Shown: positions 45,100 through 54,100 of the stretch, one piece after another
How positions within the stretch are numbered: position 1 is the stretch's first letter
How the letters are laid out: the number at the start of each line of letters is the position of its first letter
Assembly (NCBI RefSeq): GCF_018588585.1
Contig: NZ_JAEUFG010000002.1
Location: forward strand, 1-64,000
Origin: Bacillus sp. SM2101
Lineage (GTDB): Bacteria; Bacillota; Bacilli; Bacillales; SM2101
Direction: 5' to 3'
DNA length: 64,000 bases
Notes under the pieces: model-generated
Database searches by the model: none
Told to the model about the DNA's origin: nothing
What the model saw: only the letters and a program-made list of their open reading frames with translations
Program-made: the position numbers and the translations under genes

Positions 45100-45918
45100 T
45101 TACTCAATGGGCTTATTCTTTTGAATAAATTCCTCAATTAACTCAATAGAAAATCCTTTGCGGTACAGTGCTTGCTTCAACTTTTGCTCATATTCCCATC
45201 CGGTATATTTCTTCAGACGGTTGTTTATCTTGTTAGCTTGATGCTGTAACGCCTCCAATTCATTATTTTCTTCTTGGCCAGAAATTTGTGAAATCTCTAC
45301 AATTACAATTTGTATAATATCCCAAGAAAACCCTTTTCGAACTAAAGTTTGTTCAATTTTTTGTTTTATGTTTAATATTGAAAGCTTAGCACTTTGTTTA
45401 GATATTTTCTCGGCATGTTTCATTGCGTGTTGAATTTGCAACTCAGTAGTATACGTATTCATTGCTTTTTCTGCATACTTTGCCGAAATTCCTTTTTCTT
45501 TCAATTCTCTTTTTATTTTATCAGGACCTTTTATAGACGTTTTAATTTGTGTTTGTACGTAAGACAACGCAAATTGCTCATCATCTACATAATTAGCTTC
45601 TTGTAACTTATGTACGACCTCTTGAATGATCTGCTCTGGGACTTCATTTTTTTTCAAATAATCATCAATTTCTTTAATCGACCTTATTCGATATGACAAA
45701 TATCTTAATGCAACATTATGAGCTTTTTTCACTTCATCTGCAAACTGAATTTCTCCAACATCTAGCTCATCAACTTCTTTGCCTTTTGTAAGATTATATT
45801 TTATAAGAACATCTTGATCGACGCTAAATGCATATTCTTCACCTTTGCCTCGATCGAGATAAACATTATATCGATCCGAGTTCTTCTTTTGCGTAACTAT
45901 TTTTGTAATAAAAGCCAA
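45100..45918 (-). CDS. recX: RecX regulatory protein
   Basis: A 272-residue RecX, long because it has several tandem three-helix repeats, as in Bacillus. The signature ALRYLSYRIRSIKEIDDYL is visible around residues 70-90. RecX modulates RecA filament dynamics in recombinational repair. The frame is open to a GTG at 45927 that overlaps the ribosome-binding site AGGAGGGG; the TTG at 45918 with 9-base spacing gives the family N-terminus MAFITKI and is preferred. It is divergent from yfhF, as in B. subtilis. Confidence 0.92.
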   Translation of the reverse strand: MAFITKIVTQKKNSDRYNVYLDRGKGEEYAFSVDQDVLIKYNLTKGKEVDELDVGEIQFADEVKKAHNVALRYLSYRIRSIKEIDDYLKKNEVPEQIIQEVVHKLQEANYVDDEQFALSYVQTQIKTSIKGPDKIKRELKEKGISAKYAEKAMNTYTTELQIQHAMKHAEKISKQSAKLSILNIKQKIEQTLVRKGFSWDIIQIVIVEISQISGQEENNELEALQHQANKINNRLKKYTGWEYEQKLKQALYRKGFSIELIEEFIQKNKPIE

Positions 45919-46018
45919 ACTTATCACCCCTCCTTTAATTTTAGCAAAAAATTAGTGTTAAAAGGAGTATACGATTTATAATGAAGAAAATAGTACTTAA
46001 TGGTTAGGAGTGAGCGGA

Positions 46019-46927
46019 GTGAAAATAACAATTGCTGGTGGTACAGGGTTTGTTGGTAAAGCAATTACGCAATATTTTGTTGATCAAGGACATGAATGCT
46101 TCATTTTAACTAGAAAGGAAAATTTAATTCATAATAATCCACTTATACACTACGTGACATGGCTTAATGATGATAGTAACCCTGAGAGTCAGTTGAACGG
46201 AATGACTGCTTTTATAAACTTAGCGGGTGAGTCTCTTAATAGTGGTCGGTGGACTGAAAAACGTAAAAACAGAATTGTTAATAGTCGACTCGAAGCCACG
46301 AATGAAATAATTAGAATCATTGCAAATTTAGAAATAAAACCTGATATTTTAGTAAATGCAAGTGGAATCGGTATCTACGGTACATCAGAAGCTCTTACTT
46401 TTTCAGAACAGGATAAAAACATCGGAACTGATTTCCTCGCAAAGACAGTTTCAGCATGGGAAAACTCGGCTAATGATTTACAGTCATATAATGTCCGAAC
46501 AGTATTTGCTCGGTTCGGAATTATCCTCGGAAAAAGTGAAGGTGCATTACCTAAGATGACGACTCCATACAGGCTGTTTATCGGAGGGACTGTGGGTTCA
46601 GGAAAGCAATGGCTATCTTGGGTTCATATCGATGATGTATGTCAGGCTATCGCTTACGTTATTAGTAATAAAAACGTGCACGGGCCAGTTAATATTACTG
46701 CACCTAACCCTGAAACGATGAAAGAGTTTGGCATTAAAATAGGAGAAGCTTTGAGAAAACCTCATTGGCTCCCTGCGCCAGCTATCGCCCTTAAGCTACT
46801 ACTCGGAGAAATGAGTATGCTTATTGTAGAAGGGCAAAAAGTTTTGCCAGATGTCCTTACAGCAGAAGGTTTTACATTTCGTTATCAGCATTTAGAGGAT
46901 GCGTTGTCAGCATTGCTAGTGAAATAA
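46019..46927 (+). CDS. yfhF: TIGR01777-type NAD-dependent epimerase (YfhF)
   Basis: A 302-residue extended SDR: KITIAGGTGFVGKAI is the nucleotide-binding loop, INLAGESLNSGRWTEKRK and SGIGIYG are family hallmarks, and a DUF1731 C-terminal part (PAPAIALKLLLGEM) follows. Related proteins are called SulA or cell-division-inhibitor-like, but the reaction is unknown. AGGAG lies 8 bases before the GTG at 46019; a GTG at 46010 overlaps that site. Confidence 0.88.
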   Translation: MKITIAGGTGFVGKAITQYFVDQGHECFILTRKENLIHNNPLIHYVTWLNDDSNPESQLNGMTAFINLAGESLNSGRWTEKRKNRIVNSRLEATNEIIRIIANLEIKPDILVNASGIGIYGTSEALTFSEQDKNIGTDFLAKTVSAWENSANDLQSYNVRTVFARFGIILGKSEGALPKMTTPYRLFIGGTVGSGKQWLSWVHIDDVCQAIAYVISNKNVHGPVNITAPNPETMKEFGIKIGEALRKPHWLPAPAIALKLLLGEMSMLIVEGQKVLPDVLTAEGFTFRYQHLEDALSALLVK

Positions 46928-47057
46928 CTACTTACCATCACCTTGCATGATTTAACCTAACAAAGAGATACTCATATGAAAAAGGATTCAATGATTTATG
47001 CATTGATAATCATATGTATGGTGACACTAAAAATACTTACCTGAAAAAGGGGGTTGA

Positions 47058-47192
47058 ATGATGGTAGACAGAAAAAAAAGACGCGATAAGACAAAAAGCA
47101 CATTAAGTAATGCACAAGAAGTTTCTTATGCTAGAGATTTTAAAATGGCTGATCAAGCTGGTGGATTCACAAGTAAACAAGCCCATCATTAA
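47058..47192 (+). CDS. yfhE: YfhE family small protein
   Basis: A 44-residue basic protein: DRKKRRDKTKSTLSNAQEV then YARDFKMADQAGGFT, matching YfhE. GGGGG lies a few bases before two consecutive ATG codons. The family is found in spore formers; its function is unknown. It follows yfhF and precedes yfhD as in B. subtilis. Confidence 0.88.
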   Translation: MMVDRKKRRDKTKSTLSNAQEVSYARDFKMADQAGGFTSKQAHH

Positions 47193-47466
47193 CGATGACT
47201 CTGAAAAACAGCCTTGACAAAAAACTGTAGCTTTATCATGCATATTTTACCTAAATCTGTTCACCCTATTAATGTTTGTTAAAGAATCTTTTGTAGTGTT
47301 TTTTAGAGTTTTTAAAGACTGTTATTGTTAATAAAGAAAAGTCGTTATGAATACTGCATGTATACGGATTTAATTGTTAACAGCAACAAGGTCAACACAT
47401 CGAAACAGCTTTACAGTTAAATTAAAAAGTTTAGTTCTTAAAATAATTAACAGGAGTGATCGTATT

Positions 47467-47658
47467 ATGGGTAGAAGTCGTGGACAAAATTCGCGAGATA
47501 AAAACAAGGCAGGTCTTCCACAAGTCCCTAGAAATTTGAAGTTTGATGGGATTAACGAGGAATTTTCACGGGAGCTGGCTGATCAAGAGGATTTAGAAGC
47601 TCAAGCCCGTGCAGATGCAGCAGGCATAAGACAAAGTAAAGCTAGACAAAAAGGTTAA
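47467..47658 (+). CDS. yfhD: YfhD family small protein
   Basis: A 63-residue charged protein: MGRSRGQNSRDKNKAGLPQV followed by NEEFSRELADQEDLEAQARA, the YfhD signature. CAGGAGTGA precedes the ATG at 47467; the frame open from 47374 passes through a possible MITE relic (AGCAACAAGGTCAACACATC near 47381) and is not the start. Function unknown; sporulation-linked in relatives. Confidence 0.9.
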   Translation: MGRSRGQNSRDKNKAGLPQVPRNLKFDGINEEFSRELADQEDLEAQARADAAGIRQSKARQKG

Positions 47659-47713
47659 GTGCTAAACGCTATAACTCCCAGCTTGGGTTAGTTTACTTTA
47701 ATAAAATCAAACT

Positions 47714-47768
47714 AAAGGTCTGAACTTCACTATACACGATGTGTATAAATTAAAGGTTCAGACCTTTT
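47714..47768. terminator. Bidirectional terminator between yfhD and doxX
   Basis: AAAGGTCTGAAC pairs with GTTCAGACCTTT, and the loop holds a second perfect hairpin TATACAC-gat-GTGTATA. A T-run follows on the plus strand, and the element lies just past the doxX stop on the minus strand. Confidence 0.85.
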
Positions 47769-47774
47769 ACACGA

Positions 47775-48275
47775 CTATTTAGGTAATTGCTTAAAATTAA
47801 TGTTCTCTTTTCCTTGTCGGTTTCTAACGTAATTAATTACAAACCGATCGACACCCCAATAATAGCTTGCTGTCCCTACGCCTAATAATATAAATGCTAC
47901 AGTATATAGAATCGGATTTGTACTAGTTGTTCCAGCTAATAAAAAATTTAGGTTCATAAATGCTCCTGCAATTAATGCTGGAATAGTTGCAGCACCTAAG
48001 ATTAGTCCTATGCCAACTAATAGTTCCCCCCAAGCTACTAAAAAGTTAAATAACCCTACATTAGGAACCGCCACATTTTCTAAAAATGTTGCATACCACC
48101 CTTGTACAGCTGGATGATCTCCTGAAGCTTTACCGATAGCACCTTGCAGATAACCAGACGCATCAAATTCACCTGTAACTTTCTCCCAACCTGCTTGTAT
48201 CCATTGTACCCCTAACCAAATTCTAAGTAATGTCCATAAAACAGCCATTTTAGGACCCTTTATCCAAGACATCAT
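47775..48275 (-). CDS. DoxX/DoxD family membrane protein
   Basis: A 166-residue protein with four membrane segments (about 10-27, 75-95, 98-118 and 122-142) and the family motif LRIWLGVQWIQAGWEKV. DoxX relatives such as MhqP/CatD in Bacillus are linked to quinone and thiol stress; others are subunits of thiosulfate:quinone oxidoreductase. No partner gene lies next to it. GGAG precedes the ATG pair. Confidence 0.85.
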   Translation of the reverse strand: MMSWIKGPKMAVLWTLLRIWLGVQWIQAGWEKVTGEFDASGYLQGAIGKASGDHPAVQGWYATFLENVAVPNVGLFNFLVAWGELLVGIGLILGAATIPALIAGAFMNLNFLLAGTTSTNPILYTVAFILLGVGTASYYWGVDRFVINYVRNRQGKENINFKQLPK

Positions 48276-48662
48276 TATTCAACTCCTTTGGTTTGTGAAT
48301 GTTTTCACATGTAATCTTACTAAACCACTCAATATGCGACTAAACCAATACCCTTGAAAAAGAGAAAGTTTATTATTTTATCTTCCTCATTTCTAATATA
48401 TACCATTAGCATTATATCTACAATATAATGTAACATCATTTCACAGTTTCTTCATAACATCACTCAACTTGTTATATATTTTTCATTATGTACAACTGTA
48501 CAAGTATAAGATCCTAGGAAACATAAGTGTATACGCTAATACATTATATTGCTTTTAATACATTTTCATTACTATAAAAATGTACTATTTTTTTCATTTC
48601 TAATAATTGTTTATTTGTAGTAGTATAATAGAGTTCAAGCAAACAAGAAAGGAACTACCAAG
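48276..48662 (+). promoter_or_regulatory. AT-rich region with -10 box for the HAD gene
   Basis: TATAAT at 48624-48629 lies 34 bases before the HAD gene start; the -35 (TAATAA at 17 bases) is poor. No gene or repeat is recognisable in the rest of this 387-base stretch. Confidence 0.4.
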
Positions 48663-49490
48663 ATGACTATTCAATATAAAATGATTGTACTTGATTTAGA
48701 CGATACCTTGCTCAGAGATGATCAAACTATATCCCCCCGCACAAAAAATGCATTAATGATGGCACAAGAAATTGGCGTGAAAGTAGTTCTTGCTTCTGGA
48801 CGTCCAACATTTGGAATGCTTCCAATTGCATCAGAGCTTCAGCTAGAAAAATTCAGAAGTTATATTCTGTCATATAATGGAGCAAAAATCATTGATTGCC
48901 ATACAAAAGAAGAATTATATAGCAATGTACTTTCACCAGAAACGGCTCACCGTTTGTACGATTTAAGTGCGCGGGAAGAAGTTGCAATCTTAACGTATGT
49001 GGGAGATTCAATTGTGACAGAAACACCAAATAAATTTTCCACCATCGAAAGTCAGTTAACAGGATTACCAGTGCAACAAGTAAGCAGTTTCAAAGAGGCA
49101 GTCAGTGATTCTGTCGTGAAAACATTAATGTTAGCAGAGCCTGAAAGGTTAATAGAAGTAGAGAACAAGCTACAAGCTGAGCTAGCTGGGGAATTATGTG
49201 TCCTGCGATCAAAACCTTTTTTCTTAGAATTTACATCTTTAGGTGTTACAAAAGGAGCCAGTTTAGATTTCCTCATTAAGCAGCTCGGAATAAAGCAAGA
49301 AGAAGTGATCTCATTTGGTGATAGCTATAATGACCTTACGATGATTGAATTTGCTGGTCTTGGCGTAGCCATGGGTAATGCTCCTGATGACATCAAAGCA
49401 AAAGCAGACCTTGTTACTGATACAAATATGAATGATGGTGTAGCACAGGTTGTAGAGGAATATGTTATCAATAAAGTTTCACTCGTATAG
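48663..49490 (+). CDS. Cof-type HAD-IIB phosphatase
   Basis: A 275-residue HAD hydrolase: motif I LDLDDTLL with nucleophile D11 and acid D13, motif II ASGR, a C2B cap (about 85-195), motif III lysine in VTKGASLDFL and motif IV FGDSYNDLTMI. These enzymes dephosphorylate sugar phosphates, FMN, PLP or similar small molecules. It is transcribed alone. Confidence 0.92.
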   Translation: MTIQYKMIVLDLDDTLLRDDQTISPRTKNALMMAQEIGVKVVLASGRPTFGMLPIASELQLEKFRSYILSYNGAKIIDCHTKEELYSNVLSPETAHRLYDLSAREEVAILTYVGDSIVTETPNKFSTIESQLTGLPVQQVSSFKEAVSDSVVKTLMLAEPERLIEVENKLQAELAGELCVLRSKPFFLEFTSLGVTKGASLDFLIKQLGIKQEEVISFGDSYNDLTMIEFAGLGVAMGNAPDDIKAKADLVTDTNMNDGVAQVVEEYVINKVSLV

Positions 49491-49883
49491 AATACGAACA
49501 ATCAGAGTGTATACACCCTATTCTTCGCCATTTCACTGGAAGGTTCATTTCTTTAGATGATATGGCGAAGTGACATAGGTTGCAAGTTAATGAGCAGTGT
49601 AGTGTTCACACCCACTCTCTTTTTAATAGTGAATATGAGTAATGATCATAGTTCTTCCCACGATATAAGTGTTTTTCACGATAGATTCCTTCATTTTGGA
49701 ACCCTAAAGATTTTAGTAAATATTTAGATTGATCATTCTCTATCGCTACAAATGCATTAATTCTAATTAGATTCATATTGTTAAAGACACTATTAATCGT
49801 AGTAGTCAAGGCTTCCTTCATATATCCTTGCCCCCAATAATCAAGCCATAAATCATAGCCAATTTCCGCAATATGATTATAAC

Positions 49884-49891
49884 GGTCGGTC
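49884..49891. repeat. 4-bp tandem duplication causing a frameshift
   Basis: GGTCGGTC inside the GNAT pseudogene. One copy is surplus to the reading frame. Confidence 0.75.
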
Positions 49892-50068
49892 CCAGCAATG
49901 GAATCCACATGTACCTAATTGTTGATTATCTTCTTTTCTAACGATACACCATCTATTTCGACCTTTTGCCTCAGCATGACTATAATCTCTTATAAACTCT
50001 TTTGCATCATCCATACTCGTATACAATTCTTCATCATATAGATATTTACATACTTCTTCGTTACTAGA

Positions 50069-50229
50069 GGCTACTTACGCATTAGTTGTTCCTTTTCGTA
50101 AAAAGAACTAAACACGAATATGAATAACGTTTGGGGCATCTTTTCTTCTATAAAACGGTGACAATTTCAGAAAACCTTTTTGTTGTTGTAGTTTTGGATA
50201 AATAATAACTTTCCTTACGAAAAGAGCCT
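50069..50229 (+). mobile_element. MITE copy J inside a GNAT gene
   Basis: A 161-bp copy: GGCTACTTACGCATTAGTTG at the left, GGGGCATCTTTTCTTCTATA in the middle, CTTACGAAAAGAGCC at the right. It is flanked by TTACTAGA (50061-50068) and TAACTAAA (50230-50237), 6 of 8 matching, within the coding sequence. Removing it with one flank restores the reading frame across the junction (KL-SSNEEV). Confidence 0.92.
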
Positions 50230-50355
50230 AACTAAATAGCTTATATACAAACGCTACATCTTTTTCATTTACTTGTCTTAAAAACAGTCTTTCTGTCTCT
50301 AGGTTGGGGAAATTTTTGTAATTACACATTCTATCATACCTACTCTTCCCTTCTT

Positions 50356-51198
50356 TCATTTCAATTTTTTAACTAATAAAAATTCGTAACCGATATAATC
50401 ACACTTTAATGTAAAGCCAACACTTTCTGCTACAGCAATTGAAGGTTTATTCATTTCCATGCAATCCCAATAAGGCACGATACTATTTTTAAGACAATGA
50501 TAAACAAATTGATGTGCTACTTTTTGCCCAAGCTTTTTTCCTTGATACGCAGTTAGTGTTTCAATAGCTATGCCATGAACGTTATGACCTACAAATCCTG
50601 ATATACATAAACTTACAATTTTATTTTGATGAACAATACAATAACCAATTCCCTTATTAAAAAAATCAGTTAGTGTTTCCCAAAACTCCAAGATTTTAGC
50701 TCGTAAAAATTCAATGTTTTTAATAGGGACTTCACTGTTATCGAACATAGATTTTGTCACTTTCATTGTCATATAATCTTGATCGACAGTTGGTTCATTC
50801 TCTAGTTTGAAGTGATCCTTTCTCAGCTTATATACTCTTTGATTCCAGCTCATCAATTCTCTTTGTTTAAATACATTTTCTAGTGTCTTATTCCAGCCAG
50901 AATGAGTGGCCATTGCTTCAAAGTAATCCAACCCTAATCCAACAGCTTCTGGTAAAATCTTAGTATCTATAAATTTATTAAGGTTCAAATTAAATTCTTC
51001 ATTATGAGGGTTTCCAAAAAAGATAAATCCATCATTGTTCCCTAACCAAATGACTCCAGATGAAGGAGATATGGTATTATCTACAAATATGCGACCTGGA
51101 TTATTTCCTTCAATAATTGCTGAAGCCTCTACCTGTCCTTGTTCACTAACTAACGATTTACACTTAATAAAATCAACCTTATCTAATTCAGTAATCAT
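50356..51198 (-). CDS. GNAT family N-acetyltransferase
   Basis: A 280-residue protein. The C-terminal half carries the GNAT fold, with CISGFVGHNVHGIAIETLTA and the acetyl-CoA loop YQGKKLGQKVAHQFVYHCL, ending with SVGFTLKCDYIGYEF. The N-terminal half (about 1-130) is a GNAT-like extension of the type found in DUF-containing acetyltransferases of Bacillus. The substrate is unknown. GGAGGAG precedes the ATG. Confidence 0.85.
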   Translation of the reverse strand: MITELDKVDFIKCKSLVSEQGQVEASAIIEGNNPGRIFVDNTISPSSGVIWLGNNDGFIFFGNPHNEEFNLNLNKFIDTKILPEAVGLGLDYFEAMATHSGWNKTLENVFKQRELMSWNQRVYKLRKDHFKLENEPTVDQDYMTMKVTKSMFDNSEVPIKNIEFLRAKILEFWETLTDFFNKGIGYCIVHQNKIVSLCISGFVGHNVHGIAIETLTAYQGKKLGQKVAHQFVYHCLKNSIVPYWDCMEMNKPSIAVAESVGFTLKCDYIGYEFLLVKKLK

Positions 51199-51270
51199 AG
51201 CGTCTCCTCCTGTCTTACAATTATATCTGCATCAATAAAATGATAATATATACGAAATTAGTATAATTGT

Positions 51271-51378
51271 TTTTTACCTCGCTATAATTGTTGCTTTTCG
51301 TAATACGAGTTAAACTCGAATATAACTACCATTCTTTGCATCTTTTCTTTCTCAGTAACAAAATTTATGAGAAACGCC
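51271..51378 (+). mobile_element. MITE copy K, short and diverged
   Basis: ATAATTGTTGCTTTTCGTAA, a middle TTGCATCTTTTCTTT and a right end AACAAAATTTATGAGAAACG then CC. The flanks do not match, so it is an old, partly deleted copy. Confidence 0.65.
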
Positions 51379-51482
51379 TTCACTTAAAACATTTTCTAAG
51401 TATTATCTAGTCAAGGTTTCCCTATTCTAGTTAAAAAACAATACATCAGGCAACTGGTCGCGACTCTGCCCTAACTAATTAA

Positions 51483-51513
51483 AATGACCCTGCCTATAAA
51501 GGTTAGGGTCATT
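51483..51513 (-). terminator. Terminator of the aldo/keto reductase gene
   Basis: AATGACCCT and AGGGTCATT pair around a 13-base loop and are followed by TTAATT on the minus strand. A MITE (51520-51648) lies between it and the gene's stop codon. Confidence 0.75.
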
Positions 51514-51519
51514 AAGTAA

Positions 51520-51648
51520 GGCTCTTTCATAAAATTTGTTGCTAATTAGACTAATGTAACGTTTTAAATGAGAGAAGTTACCACGAATGCTTTGTGTATT
51601 CGTATTTATTTCTTAGTACGATAACAAAAAATCTATTCGAAAACAGCT
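51520..51648 (-). mobile_element. MITE copy L
   Basis: A 129-bp reversed copy: GGCTCTTTCATAAAATTTGT at the left, CACGAATGC and TATTTATTTCTTAGTACG inside, TTCGAAAACAGCT at the right. Flanks TTAAGTAA (51512-51519) and TTAGCTAA (51649-51656) match at 6 of 8. Confidence 0.85.
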
Positions 51649-51673
51649 TTAGCTAAAAAACCTAACAATAAAA

Positions 51674-52609
51674 TTACCAAGGTAACGGCTGATCTTTAAG
51701 TTCTTTCTCCCAAAGGTGTCGGATTTGTTTTACATCCTCATCCGACAATACCATCTCAGTTGCTGATACGTTTTCTGTCAATTGCTCAATATTTTTACAC
51801 CCAGGGATTACGGTTGATACTTCAGACCTAGCTAGAATAAAACGTAAGGCAGCCTGTGCCATAGTTGCTCCATCAGCTGTTAAAAATGATAACTGCGTCA
51901 ATAAGTTTGCTCTTGTTTCAATTTGTTCTTTCGACCAACGGCTGCGTACACCTTCAAATGTACTATGTGCATTATATTTGCCAGAAAGCCAACCAGAATC
52001 TAGTGGGACTTTAATAATAAGACCAACACCTTTGTCTTTTGCTAGTTGGAATGCTTTTGCGGGCTCCTGATGGAAGATGTTATACATGACTTCAATCACT
52101 TGGCTGTTTGTTGTTTCTAGTAATTCAAATAATTCACGGCTGGAATCAACCGATGCACCATATGCACGGATTTTTCCTTCTTCTTTTAAACGTTCTAGCA
52201 ATTCATAATGCGGACTATTTCCATTTAGAAATTCAAATGGAGGATTATGCAATAAGATCGAATCGACATAATCAGTATTTAAACGCTTTAAGCTAGCTTC
52301 AAGAGATTGTCTTAATAAACTCACATCAAAATCTTGAACATTATTAGGATGATGACCAAATTTAGTATTAATAATTACTTGATCTCGCTTGCCCTCCAAC
52401 GCTTTGCCGAGTAACTCTTCGCTTTTCCCTAACCCATAGTTAGGAGCTGTATCAAAAAAATTACAACCTTGACTAATTGCTTCATGAATTAGTTGAACCG
52501 CGTACTCTTCACTCATTTTCCCCCAATCTTGTTTGTTGCCTAATTGCCATGCACCGAAGCCTACCTCTGATACTTGTATTCCTGTCTTCCCTAGCTCTCT
52601 ATAGTTCAT
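51674..52609 (-). CDS. Aldo/keto reductase
   Basis: A 311-residue AKR with the catalytic tetrad region: FFDTAPNYGLGKSEELLG (Asp and Tyr), IINTKFGHH (Lys) and SILLHNPP (His). The NADP-binding C-terminus includes STVIPGCKNIEQL. AAAGGTG precedes the ATG at 52609; the GTG at 52618 is part of that site. Relatives act on sugars or aldehydes, for example L-fucose or galactose dehydrogenase-like proteins. It is separated from the GH30 gene by a terminator and so is its own unit. Confidence 0.9.
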   Translation of the reverse strand: MNYRELGKTGIQVSEVGFGAWQLGNKQDWGKMSEEYAVQLIHEAISQGCNFFDTAPNYGLGKSEELLGKALEGKRDQVIINTKFGHHPNNVQDFDVSLLRQSLEASLKRLNTDYVDSILLHNPPFEFLNGNSPHYELLERLKEEGKIRAYGASVDSSRELFELLETTNSQVIEVMYNIFHQEPAKAFQLAKDKGVGLIIKVPLDSGWLSGKYNAHSTFEGVRSRWSKEQIETRANLLTQLSFLTADGATMAQAALRFILARSEVSTVIPGCKNIEQLTENVSATEMVLSDEDVKQIRHLWEKELKDQPLPW

Positions 52610-52632
52610 ATTAATCACCTTTCATTCTATTA

Positions 52633-52655
52633 GGCTCTTTTTCGAAGGTTTGTCG
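52633..52655 (-). mobile_element. MITE remnant M (one end)
   Basis: GGCTCTTTTTCGAAGGTTTG is a clear reversed right end of the family, immediately upstream of the aldo/keto reductase gene. The other end is absent. Confidence 0.5.
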
Positions 52656-52663
52656 AATATAAC

Positions 52664-52716
52664 AAGAAAAACGGGTGAAAGTACTATTATTTCACGTATA
52701 GTTACTTTCTCCCGTT
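52664..52716 (-). terminator. Terminator of the GH94-GH30 operon
   Basis: AACGGGtGAAAGTA and TACTTTCtCCCGTT pair, with TTTTTC on the minus strand, 33 bases after the GH30 stop. Confidence 0.85.
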
Positions 52717-52749
52717 TTATTATTAACTCTATATGATAGCCCTCGTTGT

Positions 52750-54081
52750 TTATATAAGTACTGTAGTAATTGAATGCTCTGGTAATACTAGCTCTGAATG
52801 TTTACCATCTAATAAAATACTAATTCTTTCATCTTTGTCAGTAGCGTTCATCATAACTACTGCAATTGAACCGTCTTCATTTTGAAATGCAACTGTTTGT
52901 AGTGAATCATTATTTAATTCATGTCCAATTCTTGTTGCATTTGGCTTAACGTATTTACTGAAATGACCAATATAATAATATGAGCTATTATAATGGACTT
53001 CACCTGTTTTTGTATTAACGATAATAGGTGCATCACAATAGTTACCTACATGATTTGGCCCACCTTGTTCATTTAGCACGATATTCCAGTCAAGCCAGCC
53101 CTCAAGCCAATTATTAAAATCACCAATCATGTTTCGAGCATAACGTTCCCCTGTATGCCATGCACCAAGCTGTACGCCACCTTCGATACATCCTTCTGTA
53201 AAAATAAGATGCTTATCAGGAAAATCAGCATGAATTTTTGATAAGTTTTCAAATTCCTCAGAGACATACCAATGGATGCCTGTTCCCCAAATATAATTTG
53301 CAGCATTAGAATCTGAGAGAATTGTTTTTGCACGTTCATATGCAATATCCCGATTATGATCCCAAATGATAATCTTTTTGTGCCCTAGGCCTTCTTCTTC
53401 CATTGTAGGTCCTAGATAATTTTTAACAAAATCTCTTTCTTCCTCAGCAGTATAACGACATGAGTCCCAAACCTGAGTAGCTTCTGGTTCATTTTGGACA
53501 GTAATACCCCAAATGTTAATACCTTCTTCTTCCATTGCTTTAATGTATTTTGTGTAATAAAGAGCCCATGTTTTGTAGTATTCTTCTTTTAATTTGCCCC
53601 CATGGTTCATGTCATTATTTGTTTTCATCCACGCTGGTGGACTCCAAGGTGAAGATAGTATTGTCAACTCTTCACCTCTTGAACTAATAGCATCCTTTAT
53701 TAATGGAAGAACATATTTATGTTCACGATCAATTGAAAATGTTGTCAGTTCTTTATCATTTTCTTCTACATACGTATAGTTCTCAAGTGCAAAATCACAA
53801 CTATGGATATGTGTTCTTCCAAGTGAGTACCCTAAACCCTTCTCAGGATGAAAATAGCTTTCAATGATGCTCCTACGTTCTTCTTCTGGAATTTGGGACA
53901 ATGTATAAGCAGCGGCCTCTGTAAAGGCTCCTCCAAATCCAATGATTTTTTGATATTGTGTACTCTTATCGATCGTTAGGACATTATTAGACTTCGGTTG
54001 ACCAGCTAAAAGCTCTACTGTTCCTTTATCTTCAAAACGCTCGTTACTGTTCTTTGCTGTTTGTATGACTTTCATTTGCAT
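52750..54081 (-). CDS. GH30 glycoside hydrolase
   Basis: A 443-residue GH30 enzyme: FGGAFTEAAAYTLSQ near residue 50, acid/base E198 in TVQNEPE and nucleophile E296 in FTEG, then a C-terminal beta domain (about 380-443). There is no signal peptide, so it acts in the cytoplasm on imported oligosaccharides. Known specificities of the family include beta-glucosylceramide, beta-1,6-glucan and xylan; here glucan-type substrates seem more likely given the neighbours. It starts 19 bases after the GH94-type gene and is the last gene of the operon. Confidence 0.9.
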   Translation of the reverse strand: MQMKVIQTAKNSNERFEDKGTVELLAGQPKSNNVLTIDKSTQYQKIIGFGGAFTEAAAYTLSQIPEEERRSIIESYFHPEKGLGYSLGRTHIHSCDFALENYTYVEENDKELTTFSIDREHKYVLPLIKDAISSRGEELTILSSPWSPPAWMKTNNDMNHGGKLKEEYYKTWALYYTKYIKAMEEEGINIWGITVQNEPEATQVWDSCRYTAEEERDFVKNYLGPTMEEEGLGHKKIIIWDHNRDIAYERAKTILSDSNAANYIWGTGIHWYVSEEFENLSKIHADFPDKHLIFTEGCIEGGVQLGAWHTGERYARNMIGDFNNWLEGWLDWNIVLNEQGGPNHVGNYCDAPIIVNTKTGEVHYNSSYYYIGHFSKYVKPNATRIGHELNNDSLQTVAFQNEDGSIAVVMMNATDKDERISILLDGKHSELVLPEHSITTVLI

Positions 54082-54100
54082 AGTTTTTACACCTCAAGAT

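Larger units (their letters stand above)
49606..50330 (-). pseudogene. GNAT acetyltransferase (RimL type) broken by a MITE and a 4-bp duplication
   Basis: The first piece starts at 50330 (MCNYKNFPNLETERLFLRQV, then NEKDVAFVYKLFS) and runs into the MITE at 50229. After the MITE the protein continues as SSNEEVCKYLYDEELYTSMD and on to LGTCGFHCWDR. At 49884-49891 the sequence GGTC is doubled (GGTCGGTC), shifting the frame; removing one copy joins CWDR to YNHIAEIGYDLWLDYWGQGY and the rest of the acetyltransferase. Without the MITE and the extra GGTC, a full RimJ/RimL-like protein of about 185 residues would result. Confidence 0.88.

Noticed and set aside
44791-45137. Two minus-strand open frames
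   Set aside because: They run through the structured repeats S1-S3 and the recX end; composition follows the repeat, not a protein family.
47374-47466. N-terminal extension of YfhD
   Set aside because: The family start MGRSRG has its own ribosome-binding site; the upstream part looks like a decayed MITE end.
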